This document shows, piece after piece, positions 25,672 through 34,975 of a DNA stretch of 64,000 bases (its first letter is position 1; each line of letters begins with the position of its first letter). The DNA lies in NCBI GenBank assembly GCA_016708765.1, contig JADJFD010000005.1, positions 1-64,000 of the forward strand. Reading direction: 5' to 3'. Both the position numbers and the translations under genes were made by a program. Source of the DNA: Chitinophagaceae bacterium (GTDB lineage: Bacteria; Bacteroidota; Bacteroidia; Chitinophagales; Chitinophagaceae). Under the pieces are notes generated by a model. The model ran no database searches. It was given only the letters and a program-made list of their open reading frames with translations, and was not told the origin of the DNA.

Positions 25672-27767
25672 GATAGCAGTTGTGTTGCCGGCTTGCGAAA
25701 ATACTTTTCTATTGGCAGAATGGCTAGTGTTTCAATCTTGTAATTTTTTGGAAAAGGAATATTATTCGGAATTGATTTAACTGGTGTATTTAAAGCTCTA
25801 AAATATTTTTTAATATACACACTATCTTTTGTTGTATTAAACCATTTGAATGCTCTGATTGAGTCTTCTTTATATTGCAATCTTTTAAAGTAAGCCGGCA
25901 TCAGATTCGTTTTTGAAATTCTTTCCAGATCTGCCTCACTTTTTTTCATTAAAGTGTCATTGAGGTATTTTTCAATCATTAGTCTTGAAATAGGACCAGC
26001 CCAAGTACCACCATATCCGGCATTTTGTACAAATACTGCAATTGCAATTTTTGGATTTTCTTTAGGGGCAAAGCAAACAAACATTGAGTTGTTGGGTAGT
26101 TTTATTCTGCGGCCATCAAGTATTGTATAGTTTTCTGCTGTTCCAGTTTTAGCACAAACGTCAATCCCAGGAATCTGTGCCACTCTAGCTGTACCAAATT
26201 TTACCACATCATTCATGCCTTCAATAACAGCATTAAAAGCAGTATCAGATATATGTGTGAGAACATTATGTCTTGTCCTGAATTGATTCATCAAGGTAGA
26301 ATCATCTTCTGTTTCTCCATCTATTTTATCTACAAAATGTGGCGTATAATAATACCCTTTGTTTGCAATAACACACATTGCATTTGCCATTTGCAACGGC
26401 GTAGTAAGCATTTTATCCTGACCAATACCCAATGTGAGATTGGTACAAGATGTCCAGCGATTATTATTCTCTCTATTATAATCAGCTGTATCAGGAATAT
26501 TGCCTTTGTTTTCATTGGGCAAATCAACTCCCAAGCGAACACCCAAACCAAAAGCATGCATGTACTCCGACCATTTTAAAAAACCCTCTTTTACATTTTT
26601 ATACTTTGGATTATCTACTGCAAGCCTGTAAACATGAGCATAGTACGCATTGCAGGAATTGGCGATTGACAATCGAACATTGGCAGCATGACCACCACCA
26701 GCATGAGTACAAGCTGGTTTACCATGACCACATAATGTATAACGTCCACCACAAGGAAAACCATAAGACGGAGTAATTACTCCTTCGTCTAAAGCAACTA
26801 ATGCACCCAGTGGCTTAAAAGTTGAGCCGGGTTCATAACGTCCGCCAATTGCTCTGTTGAGCATCGGGCCAGTTACATCCAATACTAATTTGCTATAATT
26901 CTTGCTTCCGTTAGGGCGAGTCAGATCATTTGGATCATAATTAGGGCCTGAAACCATAGCTAATATTCCACCTGTTTTTGGATCAATCGCAACTAAGCCT
27001 CCTACTTTATTTGTCATCAACTTTTCAGCCATCTGCTGAAGGTCAACATCAATAAATGTTTTCAACCCTCTTCCCGCAATGGAAGCCGTATCGAAATCGC
27101 CATTTTCATAATTTCCTACCAATCTATTCTTATTGTCCTTAATCATATATTGAACACCTCGTTGTCCCATCAGGACATCTTCATAATATGATTCAAGTCC
27201 TGTTTTTCCTATAAAATCTCCTTGTCGATAGAAGTTTCCTGACCGTTCGATATCTTTAGCATCGGCTTCCCGGATATAACCCAAAATATGAGCCGCCGCA
27301 TTAAAAGGATAGGTTCTCAATGGTCTTTCTACCAAATTAAAACCCGGATACTTCCAACTGTTCTCTTCAAATCTTGCCTGAATATCCTGTGTCAACAAGC
27401 CTTTGAAAACAGAAGGTCTTACTGGACCGTTCTTATATCTTGCATCAAGAACTTTTTGTTTGAACTCTTCTATGTCAATTCCAATCAGGTTACAAAAGTC
27501 CAGCGTATCGATACCCTTTATTTCAGAAGGAGTTACCATCAAGTCGTAAATAATGGTATTATTCAAAATGGCTCTTCCTTTTCTGTCGAAAATGATACCT
27601 CTTTCAGGGTAATCAACTTTAGCAAAAACAGCATTATCCATAGCCGCTAACTGGCGATGTTTGCCATCAATTATTTGCAGGTAAAAAAGTTGAGCAATAA
27701 TAAAAATAAATGCTACGAGGAAAATAATACGAATAACACGGCTTCTTGATTGGTTGAACACAGACAT
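25668..27767 (-). CDS. mrdA: Penicillin-binding protein 2 (elongation transpeptidase)
   Basis: A 699-aa class B PBP anchored by one N-terminal helix (IRIIFLVAFIFIIAQLFYL). The dimerisation domain opens with DYPERGIIFDRKGR. The transpeptidase domain has the SxxK motif as GSTFK near residue 314, the SxN motif in IANSCNAYYAH and KTG in CAKTGTAEN near residue 540. It cross-links peptidoglycan for side-wall growth, paired with RodA, whose gene overlaps by 4 bp. mreD lies upstream with a 150-bp gap. Confidence 0.95.
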   Translation of the reverse strand: MSVFNQSRSRVIRIIFLVAFIFIIAQLFYLQIIDGKHRQLAAMDNAVFAKVDYPERGIIFDRKGRAILNNTIIYDLMVTPSEIKGIDTLDFCNLIGIDIEEFKQKVLDARYKNGPVRPSVFKGLLTQDIQARFEENSWKYPGFNLVERPLRTYPFNAAAHILGYIREADAKDIERSGNFYRQGDFIGKTGLESYYEDVLMGQRGVQYMIKDNKNRLVGNYENGDFDTASIAGRGLKTFIDVDLQQMAEKLMTNKVGGLVAIDPKTGGILAMVSGPNYDPNDLTRPNGSKNYSKLVLDVTGPMLNRAIGGRYEPGSTFKPLGALVALDEGVITPSYGFPCGGRYTLCGHGKPACTHAGGGHAANVRLSIANSCNAYYAHVYRLAVDNPKYKNVKEGFLKWSEYMHAFGLGVRLGVDLPNENKGNIPDTADYNRENNNRWTSCTNLTLGIGQDKMLTTPLQMANAMCVIANKGYYYTPHFVDKIDGETEDDSTLMNQFRTRHNVLTHISDTAFNAVIEGMNDVVKFGTARVAQIPGIDVCAKTGTAENYTILDGRRIKLPNNSMFVCFAPKENPKIAIAVFVQNAGYGGTWAGPISRLMIEKYLNDTLMKKSEADLERISKTNLMPAYFKRLQYKEDSIRAFKWFNTTKDSVYIKKYFRALNTPVKSIPNNIPFPKNYKIETLAILPIEKYFRKPATQLLS

Positions 27768-27917
27768 GGAACTACAAAAACAAAAATATAATAGTGAGGA
27801 AATTTATTTCAATTCGTTTACAAAGTACGAATTACCAATGGCGGTTTCCAAATCTATTTACAGATAAAATATTTTTTATGATAATTTTTTACAGCGTAGC
27901 GTAAAGTTTTCTTTCGG

Positions 27918-28451
27918 CTATGACGTATTTGTTCTGAATTTCATTTTCCTTGGAAACAATAATTCAACTGTTATAATCAGTAGCATACTGATGGCTGTGG
28001 TGGCAATAACTTTAATAATGAAATCAAGAAAACTTCCAAAGCTGAGCCATTGCAAAAACACCATATATCCATGATGCAATAGCGTAAGCACAAACACATA
28101 TACCAGATAAGGCGTCCATAGCATGGCTTTTGGCGAAGGTTCTCTGTAATTAAAATCTGAAGAATCTTTTGGCATTAGAACCGATATCAAAAAAGGACGA
28201 ACATACGCTATCAAAAGGCAGGCAGCAGTATGTAAGCCCGGCGTCATGGTAAAATAATCTAATGTAAGTCCGGTTAAAAACCCAATTATCAGCAGCCACT
28301 GACGAGAAACCGAAAAAGGAAGCCAAAGCAGAAATAAGAAATAGATATAAGGCGTAATAAAGCGGTGGAGGTGCGGAATTTTATTCAGCAAAAGCACCTG
28401 TATTAAAATGAATACAGCAAAACGTAAGATATTTCTTAGTAAATCACTCAC
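27918..28451 (-). CDS. mreD: Rod shape-determining protein MreD-like
   Basis: A 177-aa hydrophobic protein with about five membrane helices. It starts MSDLLRNILRFAVFILIQVLLLNKIPHLH and contains the YIYFLFLLWLP and GLTLDYFTMTPGLHTAACLLIAYVRP segments seen in MreD proteins. MreD bridges MreC and the RodA/PBP2 complex in the inner membrane. It overlaps the mreC end by 8 bp, which confirms the operon order mreB-mreC-mreD-mrdA-rodA. Sequence identity in this family is low, so the call rests partly on position. Confidence 0.88.
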   Translation of the reverse strand: MSDLLRNILRFAVFILIQVLLLNKIPHLHRFITPYIYFLFLLWLPFSVSRQWLLIIGFLTGLTLDYFTMTPGLHTAACLLIAYVRPFLISVLMPKDSSDFNYREPSPKAMLWTPYLVYVFVLTLLHHGYMVFLQWLSFGSFLDFIIKVIATTAISMLLIITVELLFPRKMKFRTNTS

Positions 28452-29325
28452 TTTTTGTTGTTTTTTGGATCTTCAATTTTTTACGGGTATCCAGATTCAG
28501 TTTTATTTGCTCACTGTACTGAAGATTTTCCACTACAAACACCTGCTGTAAGTTATAAAATCCGGCTCCCGGTTTAATTTTCAAAATATAAAAATTAGTA
28601 CTCTTATCTGTTACTACTTCGGCAATTGTGCCAACCATATATCCCGGAGGAAAGTTGTAAGAGTAGGTACTTGTCAAGACCGTATCCCCCATTTTAATGT
28701 CAATACTTTTAGGAATACCTCGTAAAGTAAGCCGTCTTGGGTCTTTTCCATCCCAATCAATTGTGCCAAAATCGCCTGTTTTCTTCAGCGAAGCATTCAC
28801 TTTTTGCTGCACATGCAACAAACTCATTACTTGACTAAAATTGGGACTTACATTAACAACAACGCCAACTGCAGAACCATCGGAGCTTATAACAGCCATA
28901 TTATCCTTAATACCATGATTGGACCCACGATTCAATTGAATATAATTTTTCTGACTGTTGACAGTATTGTATACTACACTTGCTGGCCTGAAGTAGTATC
29001 GGCGATAATTACCCAACGTATCAAAAGGAACAGAGTCTTTTACCAGTCTGCCACTGGTATCTACCTGCATAAAGTTTCGGGAAAGTAAATTGAGCAAAGA
29101 GTCGTTCATCTTATGCACCCGCCTGTTTTCATTTTTCAGCGTCAGGAAGCTTTCTACATTACTATATTTTGAATTGACCCAGCCAGTAATCTCGTTGGCC
29201 ACACCTAATCCTTTTGCTTTGTGAAAACGGTTGTAAGTAAACAAAAACCATAAAGCCACTCCCTGTAAAAAAAGGAATGTAAGTAATGTTCTGTAGCGCC
29301 GGATGAAGAGAAATATATTACGCAT
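28444..29325 (-). CDS. mreC: Rod shape-determining protein MreC
   Basis: A 293-aa protein with one N-terminal helix (TLLTFLFLQGVALWFLFTYNR), a coiled-coil and a periplasmic beta domain. The domain contains VVYNTVNSQKNYIQLNRGSNHGI, DNMAVISSDGSAVGVVVNVSPNFS and the VLTSTYSYNFPPG segment, as in MreC. It organises the elongation complex together with MreB and MreD. The ATG is immediately preceded by palindromic repeat R3, so its ribosome-binding region is supplied by the repeat (TTAGGGGT-ATG). Confidence 0.93.
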   Translation of the reverse strand: MRNIFLFIRRYRTLLTFLFLQGVALWFLFTYNRFHKAKGLGVANEITGWVNSKYSNVESFLTLKNENRRVHKMNDSLLNLLSRNFMQVDTSGRLVKDSVPFDTLGNYRRYYFRPASVVYNTVNSQKNYIQLNRGSNHGIKDNMAVISSDGSAVGVVVNVSPNFSQVMSLLHVQQKVNASLKKTGDFGTIDWDGKDPRRLTLRGIPKSIDIKMGDTVLTSTYSYNFPPGYMVGTIAEVVTDKSTNFYILKIKPGAGFYNLQQVFVVENLQYSEQIKLNLDTRKKLKIQKTTKSE

Positions 29326-29350
29326 ACCCCTAACCCCTAAAGGGGAATTT
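29326..29350. repeat. CCCCT palindromic repeat, copy R3
   Basis: ACCCCTAACCCCTAAAGGGG plus AATTT. It starts at the base next to the mreC ATG, and matches R2 closely when R2 is read on the opposite strand. It pairs with inverted copy R4. Confidence 0.8.
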
Positions 29351-29414
29351 ATTAAAAGTCGTTATCGTTTGAATGTGCACCAACTCTTGAAAATAATATT
29401 AACGGAGTCTTCTT

Positions 29415-29445
29415 AAGCCCCTCTACTTGGAGGGGTTTGGGGAGG
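29415..29445. repeat. CCCCT palindromic repeat, copy R4 (inverted to R3)
   Basis: AAGCCCCTCTACTTGGAGGGG followed by TTTGGGGAGG. On the minus strand it reads CCTCCCCAAACCCCT...AGGGGCTT. It ends one base before the mreB stop codon, so R3 and R4 bracket the mreB-mreC spacer. Confidence 0.75.
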
Positions 29446-29446
29446 C

Positions 29447-30472
29447 CTATCTCATAACAAAAGGATACCTGCTATAGTTTTTGAGAGCAATACCAGTTCC
29501 TCTTACTACACTTTTCAATGGATCGTCTGCAATATGAACCGGTAATTTTATTTTATTCCCAATTCTTTTATCCAATCCTCTTAATAATGCACCACCGCCA
29601 GTAATGTAAAGTCCACGGCGATAGATATCAGCGGCAAGTTCTGGCGGAGTTTGCTCCAATGCCTTTAAGATGGCTTCTTCTATTTTGAAAATGCTTTTAT
29701 CCAACGCTTCGGCTATTTCTTGATAGCTTACCATTATCTGTTTTGGAATACCAGTTACAAGGTCACGGCCATTTACTGGGAAGTCATCCGGCGGATTATC
29801 TATGTCTTTCATCGCTGCTCCAACCTGAATCTTGATTTGCTCTGCTGTACGTTCACCAATTAATAAACTATGATAACGGCGTAATGCTTCCATAATATCA
29901 GCAGTAAATTCATCTCCGGCAATACGGATTGATTGATCACAAACGATTCCTGCCAAGGCAATCACCGTAATTCCTGTTGTTCCACCACCAATATCAATAA
30001 TCATATTACCAACCGGTTCTTCTACATCAATACCAATACCCAATGCTGCGGCCATTGGCTCATGAATGAGGTAAACTTCCTTGGCACCAGCCTGTTCAGC
30101 ACTGTCTCGTACGGCTCTTTTCTCTACTTCCGTAATAGATGAAGGAATACATATCATCATTCTCCAGCTTGGAGGAAATAAAGGTTTTTTGGGATAAACC
30201 AACTTAATCAACTCTCTTATCATTAGCTCTGCAGCGTTGAAATCCGCTATCACACCGTCTTTCAGCGGACGAACAGTGCGGATGCTTTCATGCGTTTTTT
30301 CATGCATCATCAATGCTCTTTTACCCACAGCCAGCACTTCCTTCGGATTATTACGGTTTAAGGCAACAATGCTCGGTTCATTTACTACTACTTCATCGTT
30401 ATGTATGATAAGGGTATTTGCAGTACCCAGGTCTATTGCTATTTCTTGTGTAAACCAGTTAAAAAGTCCCAT
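29447..30472 (-). CDS. mreB: Actin-like rod shape-determining protein MreB
   Basis: A 341-aa actin homologue. The phosphate-1 loop is IAIDLGTANTLI near residue 11. KDGVIADFNAAELMIRELI, the phosphate-2 loop IIDIGGGTTGITVIAL and the adenosine motif LYITGGGALLRGLD also match. MreB filaments guide lateral wall synthesis by the PBP2/RodA complex encoded downstream. The upstream region is divergent with an MFS gene and holds a hairpin at 30532-30558. Confidence 0.96.
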   Translation of the reverse strand: MGLFNWFTQEIAIDLGTANTLIIHNDEVVVNEPSIVALNRNNPKEVLAVGKRALMMHEKTHESIRTVRPLKDGVIADFNAAELMIRELIKLVYPKKPLFPPSWRMMICIPSSITEVEKRAVRDSAEQAGAKEVYLIHEPMAAALGIGIDVEEPVGNMIIDIGGGTTGITVIALAGIVCDQSIRIAGDEFTADIMEALRRYHSLLIGERTAEQIKIQVGAAMKDIDNPPDDFPVNGRDLVTGIPKQIMVSYQEIAEALDKSIFKIEEAILKALEQTPPELAADIYRRGLYITGGGALLRGLDKRIGNKIKLPVHIADDPLKSVVRGTGIALKNYSRYPFVMR

Positions 30473-30531
30473 TAATTTCTTTTGGAGTTATAGATGGCAA
30501 AGGTGAAGGAAAAAGTTTGAATAATCAAGCC

Positions 30532-30558
30532 AAAACCTTGCCAGTTAAGGTTTTTTTT
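30532..30558. terminator. Hairpin with T-run in the mreB/MFS divergent spacer
   Basis: AAAACCTT-GCCAGT-TAAGGTTTTTTTT looks like an intrinsic terminator on the plus strand, but no plus-strand gene precedes it. On the minus strand it would lie about 60 bases before the mreB start codon, so a leader/attenuator role is possible. The surrounding spacer 30473-30700 holds no other clear signal. Confidence 0.35.
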
Positions 30559-30700
30559 ACAGTGGCACTTTATCAATTATGAACACAATGTTTTTTTACT
30601 GATTACTACCGTAATTTTTCTAAATTATAATAATCAAAAAATAGTATTCGTAAATATTTAAATCACAGGGCTCAAAAAATAATTCTGCTATCTTCATCAT

Positions 30701-31909
30701 ATGCGAATCATTACAAGAACTGTTATGATTTTATCAGTGGTGAGTCTGCTTGCAGATGTGGCAAGTGAAATGTTGTACCCTGTTATACCAGTGTATCTTA
30801 AAGAAATTGGGTTCAGTGTATTGTTGATTGGGATATTAGAAGGAGTTGTAAATTTTACTGCAGGCATCAGCAAAGGATATTTTGGAAAAATGAGTGATGA
30901 AAAGGGTGTTCGTTTGCCTTTTGTAAAACTTGGTTACTTATTAAGTGCCGTTTCTAAACCACTGATAGCCGTTTTTGTATATCCCGTATGGATATTTTTT
31001 GTTCGCACTATCGACAGATTAGGAAAAGGAGTAAGAACTGCAGCAAGAGATGCATTGCTTTCGCAAGAAGCTACTCCAGCAACCAAAGCAAGAGTTTTTG
31101 GTTTTCATCGAAGTATGGACACAGTTGGTGCAGCCATCGGTCCGGTGTTAGCTTTGCTTTTTCTTTTCTTTTATCCAGGTGATTATAAAACACTTTTCTA
31201 CCTCGCATTTATTCCCGGCATGCTTTCCATTCTTTTTATTTTCCTCTTGAAAGAAAAAAAACAACCCGTTTCAACTTTAGGCAAAGGAAATTTTTTTTCA
31301 TTTTTTAAGTACTGGAAAATAGCTTCTCCTGATTTTAGAAAAGTAGTGCCCGGATTATTGCTCTTTGCATTGTTCAACAGCTCTGATATTTTTTTATTGC
31401 TGATCACCAAAGAAACAATTGGAGAAAATACACTCACCATTTTGGGAGTTACTTTCAACTCAGACACTATTACCATTGGTGCTTATATATTTTACAATCT
31501 TATTTATGCTGCCGCCTCTTACCCAATGGGAATATTGGCAGACAAACTTGGTTTCAAAAAAGTTATTCTTCTCGGGTTTCTATTATTCGCTATTGTATAT
31601 GGCGGCTTTGCCTTCAATCCTTCCATCGGTTTGATATTTATACTCTTTTCTATCTATGGAATTTATGCAGCAGCTACTGAAGGCGTCATCAAAGCATGGA
31701 TAACCAATCTTGCACATAAAGAGAATACAGCAACGGCAATTGGCTTTTATACAAGTTGTGAAAGTATTTGTGCATTATTTGCCAGCATTATCGCTGGTGC
31801 ATTGTGGACTAATTTCGGCAGCACTTCTACCTTTATTACAACAGCAGCAATCAGCCTGTTGGTTTTTATTTATTTCTTCCTGAGAATCAGAAACTCGGCA
31901 ACTCAATAA
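30701..31909 (+). CDS. MFS transporter
   Basis: A 402-aa major facilitator with 12 predicted helices. It starts MRIITRTVMILSVVSLLADVASEMLYPVIPVYL. The loop 2-3 motif is seen as GYFGKMSDEKGVRLP, and TIDRLGKGVRTAARDALLSQEA follows near residue 110. This DRxGKGxRxxPRDAL-type segment is typical of a prokaryotic MFS subgroup with undefined substrates. The RVFGFHRSMDTVGAAIGP segment also fits. It is transcribed divergently from mreB. Export of a drug or metabolite is possible, but the substrate is unknown. Confidence 0.9.
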   Translation: MRIITRTVMILSVVSLLADVASEMLYPVIPVYLKEIGFSVLLIGILEGVVNFTAGISKGYFGKMSDEKGVRLPFVKLGYLLSAVSKPLIAVFVYPVWIFFVRTIDRLGKGVRTAARDALLSQEATPATKARVFGFHRSMDTVGAAIGPVLALLFLFFYPGDYKTLFYLAFIPGMLSILFIFLLKEKKQPVSTLGKGNFFSFFKYWKIASPDFRKVVPGLLLFALFNSSDIFLLLITKETIGENTLTILGVTFNSDTITIGAYIFYNLIYAAASYPMGILADKLGFKKVILLGFLLFAIVYGGFAFNPSIGLIFILFSIYGIYAAATEGVIKAWITNLAHKENTATAIGFYTSCESICALFASIIAGALWTNFGSTSTFITTAAISLLVFIYFFLRIRNSATQ

Positions 31910-31983
31910 TCTGAGTTTTTCCTTTTTGGCACAATAATAGCGATAACGGGTTTATTGTCTTATTCTTCATTTAAAAACCAATT

Positions 31984-32450
31984 ATGCGATCTCTTATTTT
32001 AGTTGCGACTATTTTATTATTTACTTTTTCAGCTACTGCGCAAAGCAAAAGCACCAACAGTTCTTCCTATAAAACAGCATTGGGTGTAAAAGTGTGGGAC
32101 GGCGGAGGAATCTCCTTCAAGCAATTTGTAAATGGCAACAATGCGTTGGAATTAATTGGATATTTCTGGAACAGAGGCACAAGAATTACTGGGCTGTATG
32201 AAATACACGGACCAATCAATGGTGCTACAGGTTTGCAATGGTATATCGGACCTGGTGCACATATCGGTTTTTATAATTCTAAAAATGGCGATGGCGTTTT
32301 TGCCGGTATAGATGGTGTTCTTGGATTAGATTATAAATTTAAAGGGGCACCTATTAATATGTCACTTGACTGGCAACCGAGTTTCGAATTTGGTGACAAC
32401 AGGGATTCTATGGCAATTGGGGTGGACTTGGAATCAGGTACACCTTTTAA
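31984..32450 (+). CDS. Small outer-membrane beta-barrel protein (C-terminus frameshifted)
   Basis: A secreted protein with signal peptide MRSLILVATILLFTFSATAQ, followed by alternating beta-strand-like segments (ALGVKVWDGGGISFKQF, TGLQWYIGPGAHIGFY, INMSLDWQPSFEFG). As read, the frame runs on to 32589 into the antisense of the next gene. Adding one G to the GGG at 32402-32404 gives ...DNRGFYGNWGGLGIRYTF and a TAA at 32448-32450. That is a 155-aa protein with the terminal Phe typical of outer-membrane barrels. The indel is probably an assembly error. It resembles small OmpA-barrel-like proteins; function unknown. Confidence 0.72.
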
Positions 32451-32509
32451 TATATACCCTCTCTGGATTGAGCAAAGCGTTGCGATTAATAATTACGACG
32501 CTTTATTTT

Positions 32510-33505
32510 TTACAAACCAAATCCTAATTGCTTCTCTATCTCAACTGGCAGCGTTGGCAGCTTTCTTCTCTCAATCAAAAAGCTATTAAGCTGTGCAATT
32601 TCTTTGTAGATATAATGTTTATCGGCTGCCGCTTTCAGGTAATCTTTTCCGGTGCTGCCGCCAGTGCCAATTCGCATTCCGATCATCCTGTGTACCATAT
32701 TCATATGCCGGTGGCGCCAACTGCTGAGTTGTTCATCTATTTCCAGCAATGCATTTAGTAACTGAAAAGGTAATTGTAATAACGGATAACCACGGTACAG
32801 CATAATGAATAATGCAGCTCTACATGCTTCTGGCGATAAAGTTCTTTCTGTATTTACAGAACCGCCGTTGAACATTTCTTCAAAAGCCGAAAGGTTATTT
32901 TTTTCTGCTTCTGCCAAACTATCCTGATACACTTTTTTATAATTATCCCAAAAGGAATTATCAGCACCTTCTTTTAAGAACGGCATTCTTTCTAACCATA
33001 CATTCAACAACTGTAATAGCGATTTACTGCCTTCTGCTTTTTTAATTATCGCAACATGTTCTGTTCTTAATTGTGCAGTGTAATATTCTTTACCGTGTCG
33101 TTGTTCAAATTTCAACCCAAGTTTTGCTTCCAGTTCTTTAAACTGCCAGCTTTGAAATCCCGATGCGGGGCGAAGCATATCCCGGAAGTCGAGAAAATCC
33201 ATCGGCGTCATTGTTTCCATAATATCAATCTGGTGCACTAATACTCTTAAGATGGTAACACTTCTGTTTAACCGATGCACAACAGTTTGCAGTTCGGGAG
33301 AATTATCATTTAATGCCGGTTGACTCATAATGCCAGCAATAGAATCTACTTCATGATGGAGCTGCTTAAACCAAAGTTCATAAGCCTGGTGAATGATGAT
33401 GAATAACATCTCATCATGTGCAGGCATTTTGTGCTTATCGCTTTCAGGAAATTGTGCTTCGAGAATTTTTTCCAGTTGAAGATAATCGTGGTATTGTACT
33501 TCCAT
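32510..33505 (-). CDS. kynA: Tryptophan 2,3-dioxygenase
   Basis: A 331-aa heme enzyme that opens the indole ring of tryptophan to N-formylkynurenine, the first step of the kynurenine route. Family blocks are YHDYLQLEKILEAQFP, HDEMLFIIIHQAYELWFKQ with the substrate/heme-region residues, TPMDFLDFRDMLRPASGFQS and SSWRHRHMNMVHRMIGMRIGTGGSTG carrying the heme-ligand His near residue 270. No other kynurenine gene is in the window. The 3' end converges on the small outer-membrane gene with about 60 bases between the true ends. Confidence 0.95.
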   Translation of the reverse strand: MEVQYHDYLQLEKILEAQFPESDKHKMPAHDEMLFIIIHQAYELWFKQLHHEVDSIAGIMSQPALNDNSPELQTVVHRLNRSVTILRVLVHQIDIMETMTPMDFLDFRDMLRPASGFQSWQFKELEAKLGLKFEQRHGKEYYTAQLRTEHVAIIKKAEGSKSLLQLLNVWLERMPFLKEGADNSFWDNYKKVYQDSLAEAEKNNLSAFEEMFNGGSVNTERTLSPEACRAALFIMLYRGYPLLQLPFQLLNALLEIDEQLSSWRHRHMNMVHRMIGMRIGTGGSTGKDYLKAAADKHYIYKEIAQLNSFLIERRKLPTLPVEIEKQLGFGL

Positions 33506-33551
33506 TGCTAATTTGCTTAATAGTAGGGTCGCAAATTAGCGATTATTAATT

Positions 33552-34832
33552 TTAATCGAACTCATAACCAATATCGCTGCGGTATTCCATTCCTGTAAAT
33601 GTAATTTTCTCAATCTCTTCTTTCGAAATTGCTACAGCATCATAAATAGAACGGCCATAAGAAGTAACGCAAAATACTCGGCCACCGTTTGTTACTACTT
33701 TGCCATCTTTTAAAGTAGTTCCCATGTGATACACCACACTATCAGCAGGATTTATATCTTGTAAACCATGTATTTCATATCCTTTTTTATAGTCACCCGG
33801 ATATCCGCCGCTTACTGCCACTACAGTACAAACTGTCCTTTCATCGGTTTCAATTTTTATTGTATCTAATTTTTGTTCTGCAACAGCTTGAAACAATTCA
33901 ACCAAATCATTTTTAAGACGAGGCATTACCACTTCAGTTTCCGGATCACCCATGCGGCAATTATATTCTATCATATAAGGCTCATCATTCTCAATCATAA
34001 ATCCTAAAAAGATAAACCCACGATAATCCAATCCTTCTTTTTGTAAACCATTGATTGTTGGAATAATTACTCTCTCCTCTATCTTTTTCATTAAGCTTTC
34101 ATTTGCAAATGGTACCGGACTTACCGCTCCCATACCACCCGTATTTGGACCTTTATCTCCTTCCCCAATTATTTTATAATCTTTTGCTTCTGGCAAAACA
34201 ACATAGTTTTTGCCATCTGTTAAAACAAAGACAGACATCTCAACCCCACGCAAAAATTGTTCTATCACAACTTTTTTTCCTGCTTCACCAAATTTTGCCC
34301 GTTGTATCATCAACTCAAATTCGGCAACTGCCTCAAGATGGTTGTTACAGATAACTACTCCTTTTCCAGCCGCCAATCCATCTGCCTTCATTACAATTGG
34401 TAAAGAATGGTTTTGTATATATTTAATTCCTTCCTGATAATTAGCCAATGTAAACTCTTTATAAGCTGCAGTTGGGATATTATGTCGCTCCATAAAAGCT
34501 TTGGCAAATGCTTTACTGCCTTCCAGTTGTGCACTATTCTTTCCGGGACCGATTACAGCTATATTTTTTAATGCCGGACTGCTCATTAAAAAATCAGTGA
34601 TGCCGTTTACTAATGGTTCTTCAGGACCAACCATGACCATATCAATTTTTTCATCAATACAGGCCTTCTTTATAGCATCAAAATCATTAAATCCAAAAGT
34701 GAGATTGGTTCCGCACTGAGAAGTACCTGCATTACCAGGTGCAATAAAAAGTTTTTCACAAAGAGGACTTTGAGTAAGCTTCAACGCAATAGCATGTTCT
34801 CTTCCACCCGATCCGAGTAACAGGATTCGCAT
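33552..34832 (-). CDS. purD: Phosphoribosylamine-glycine ligase
   Basis: A 426-aa ATP-grasp enzyme forming glycinamide ribonucleotide in purine synthesis. The N-terminal MRILLLGSGGREHAIA and the VMVGPEEPLVNGI block, ATP-grasp elements VMKADGLAAGKGVV and the NTGGMGAVSP segment, and the YRGFIFLGFM plus EYNCRMGDPETE metal-binding blocks are all visible. Length is normal. It lies 46 bp upstream of tryptophan dioxygenase in the same direction, and is divergent from a peptide transporter. Confidence 0.96.
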   Translation of the reverse strand: MRILLLGSGGREHAIALKLTQSPLCEKLFIAPGNAGTSQCGTNLTFGFNDFDAIKKACIDEKIDMVMVGPEEPLVNGITDFLMSSPALKNIAVIGPGKNSAQLEGSKAFAKAFMERHNIPTAAYKEFTLANYQEGIKYIQNHSLPIVMKADGLAAGKGVVICNNHLEAVAEFELMIQRAKFGEAGKKVVIEQFLRGVEMSVFVLTDGKNYVVLPEAKDYKIIGEGDKGPNTGGMGAVSPVPFANESLMKKIEERVIIPTINGLQKEGLDYRGFIFLGFMIENDEPYMIEYNCRMGDPETEVVMPRLKNDLVELFQAVAEQKLDTIKIETDERTVCTVVAVSGGYPGDYKKGYEIHGLQDINPADSVVYHMGTTLKDGKVVTNGGRVFCVTSYGRSIYDAVAISKEEIEKITFTGMEYRSDIGYEFD

Positions 34833-34898
34833 AATTTATTTAATTAGTTAATTAGCCTTGCGAATATCGGTTGTATCAGTTAAAGAATTTTGAAAAAA

Positions 34899-34927
34899 TT
34901 TGTGGTTGGACAAATTTCTGTATTTTG
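34899..34927 (+). promoter_or_regulatory. Candidate promoter for the first POT transporter
   Basis: TTTG (34899-34902), an 18-base spacer and TATTTTG (34921-34927). The -7 box is one T short of TAnnTTTG, which may itself be a homopolymer miscount. It lies about 50 bases before the ATG at 34976. Confidence 0.35.
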
Positions 34928-34975
34928 TTGCTTCTAACTATTAAGGATTCTGATTTTTCATCTAAAAATTATTGT

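Noticed and set aside
26253..26776. Several small frames over mrdA
   Set aside because: They are shadows of the well-supported mrdA gene on the other strand or in other frames.
32451..32589. C-terminal extension of the small outer-membrane protein (SLSQLAALAAFF...)
   Set aside because: It lies antisense to the tryptophan dioxygenase end. A one-base correction gives a natural barrel C-terminus at 32450.
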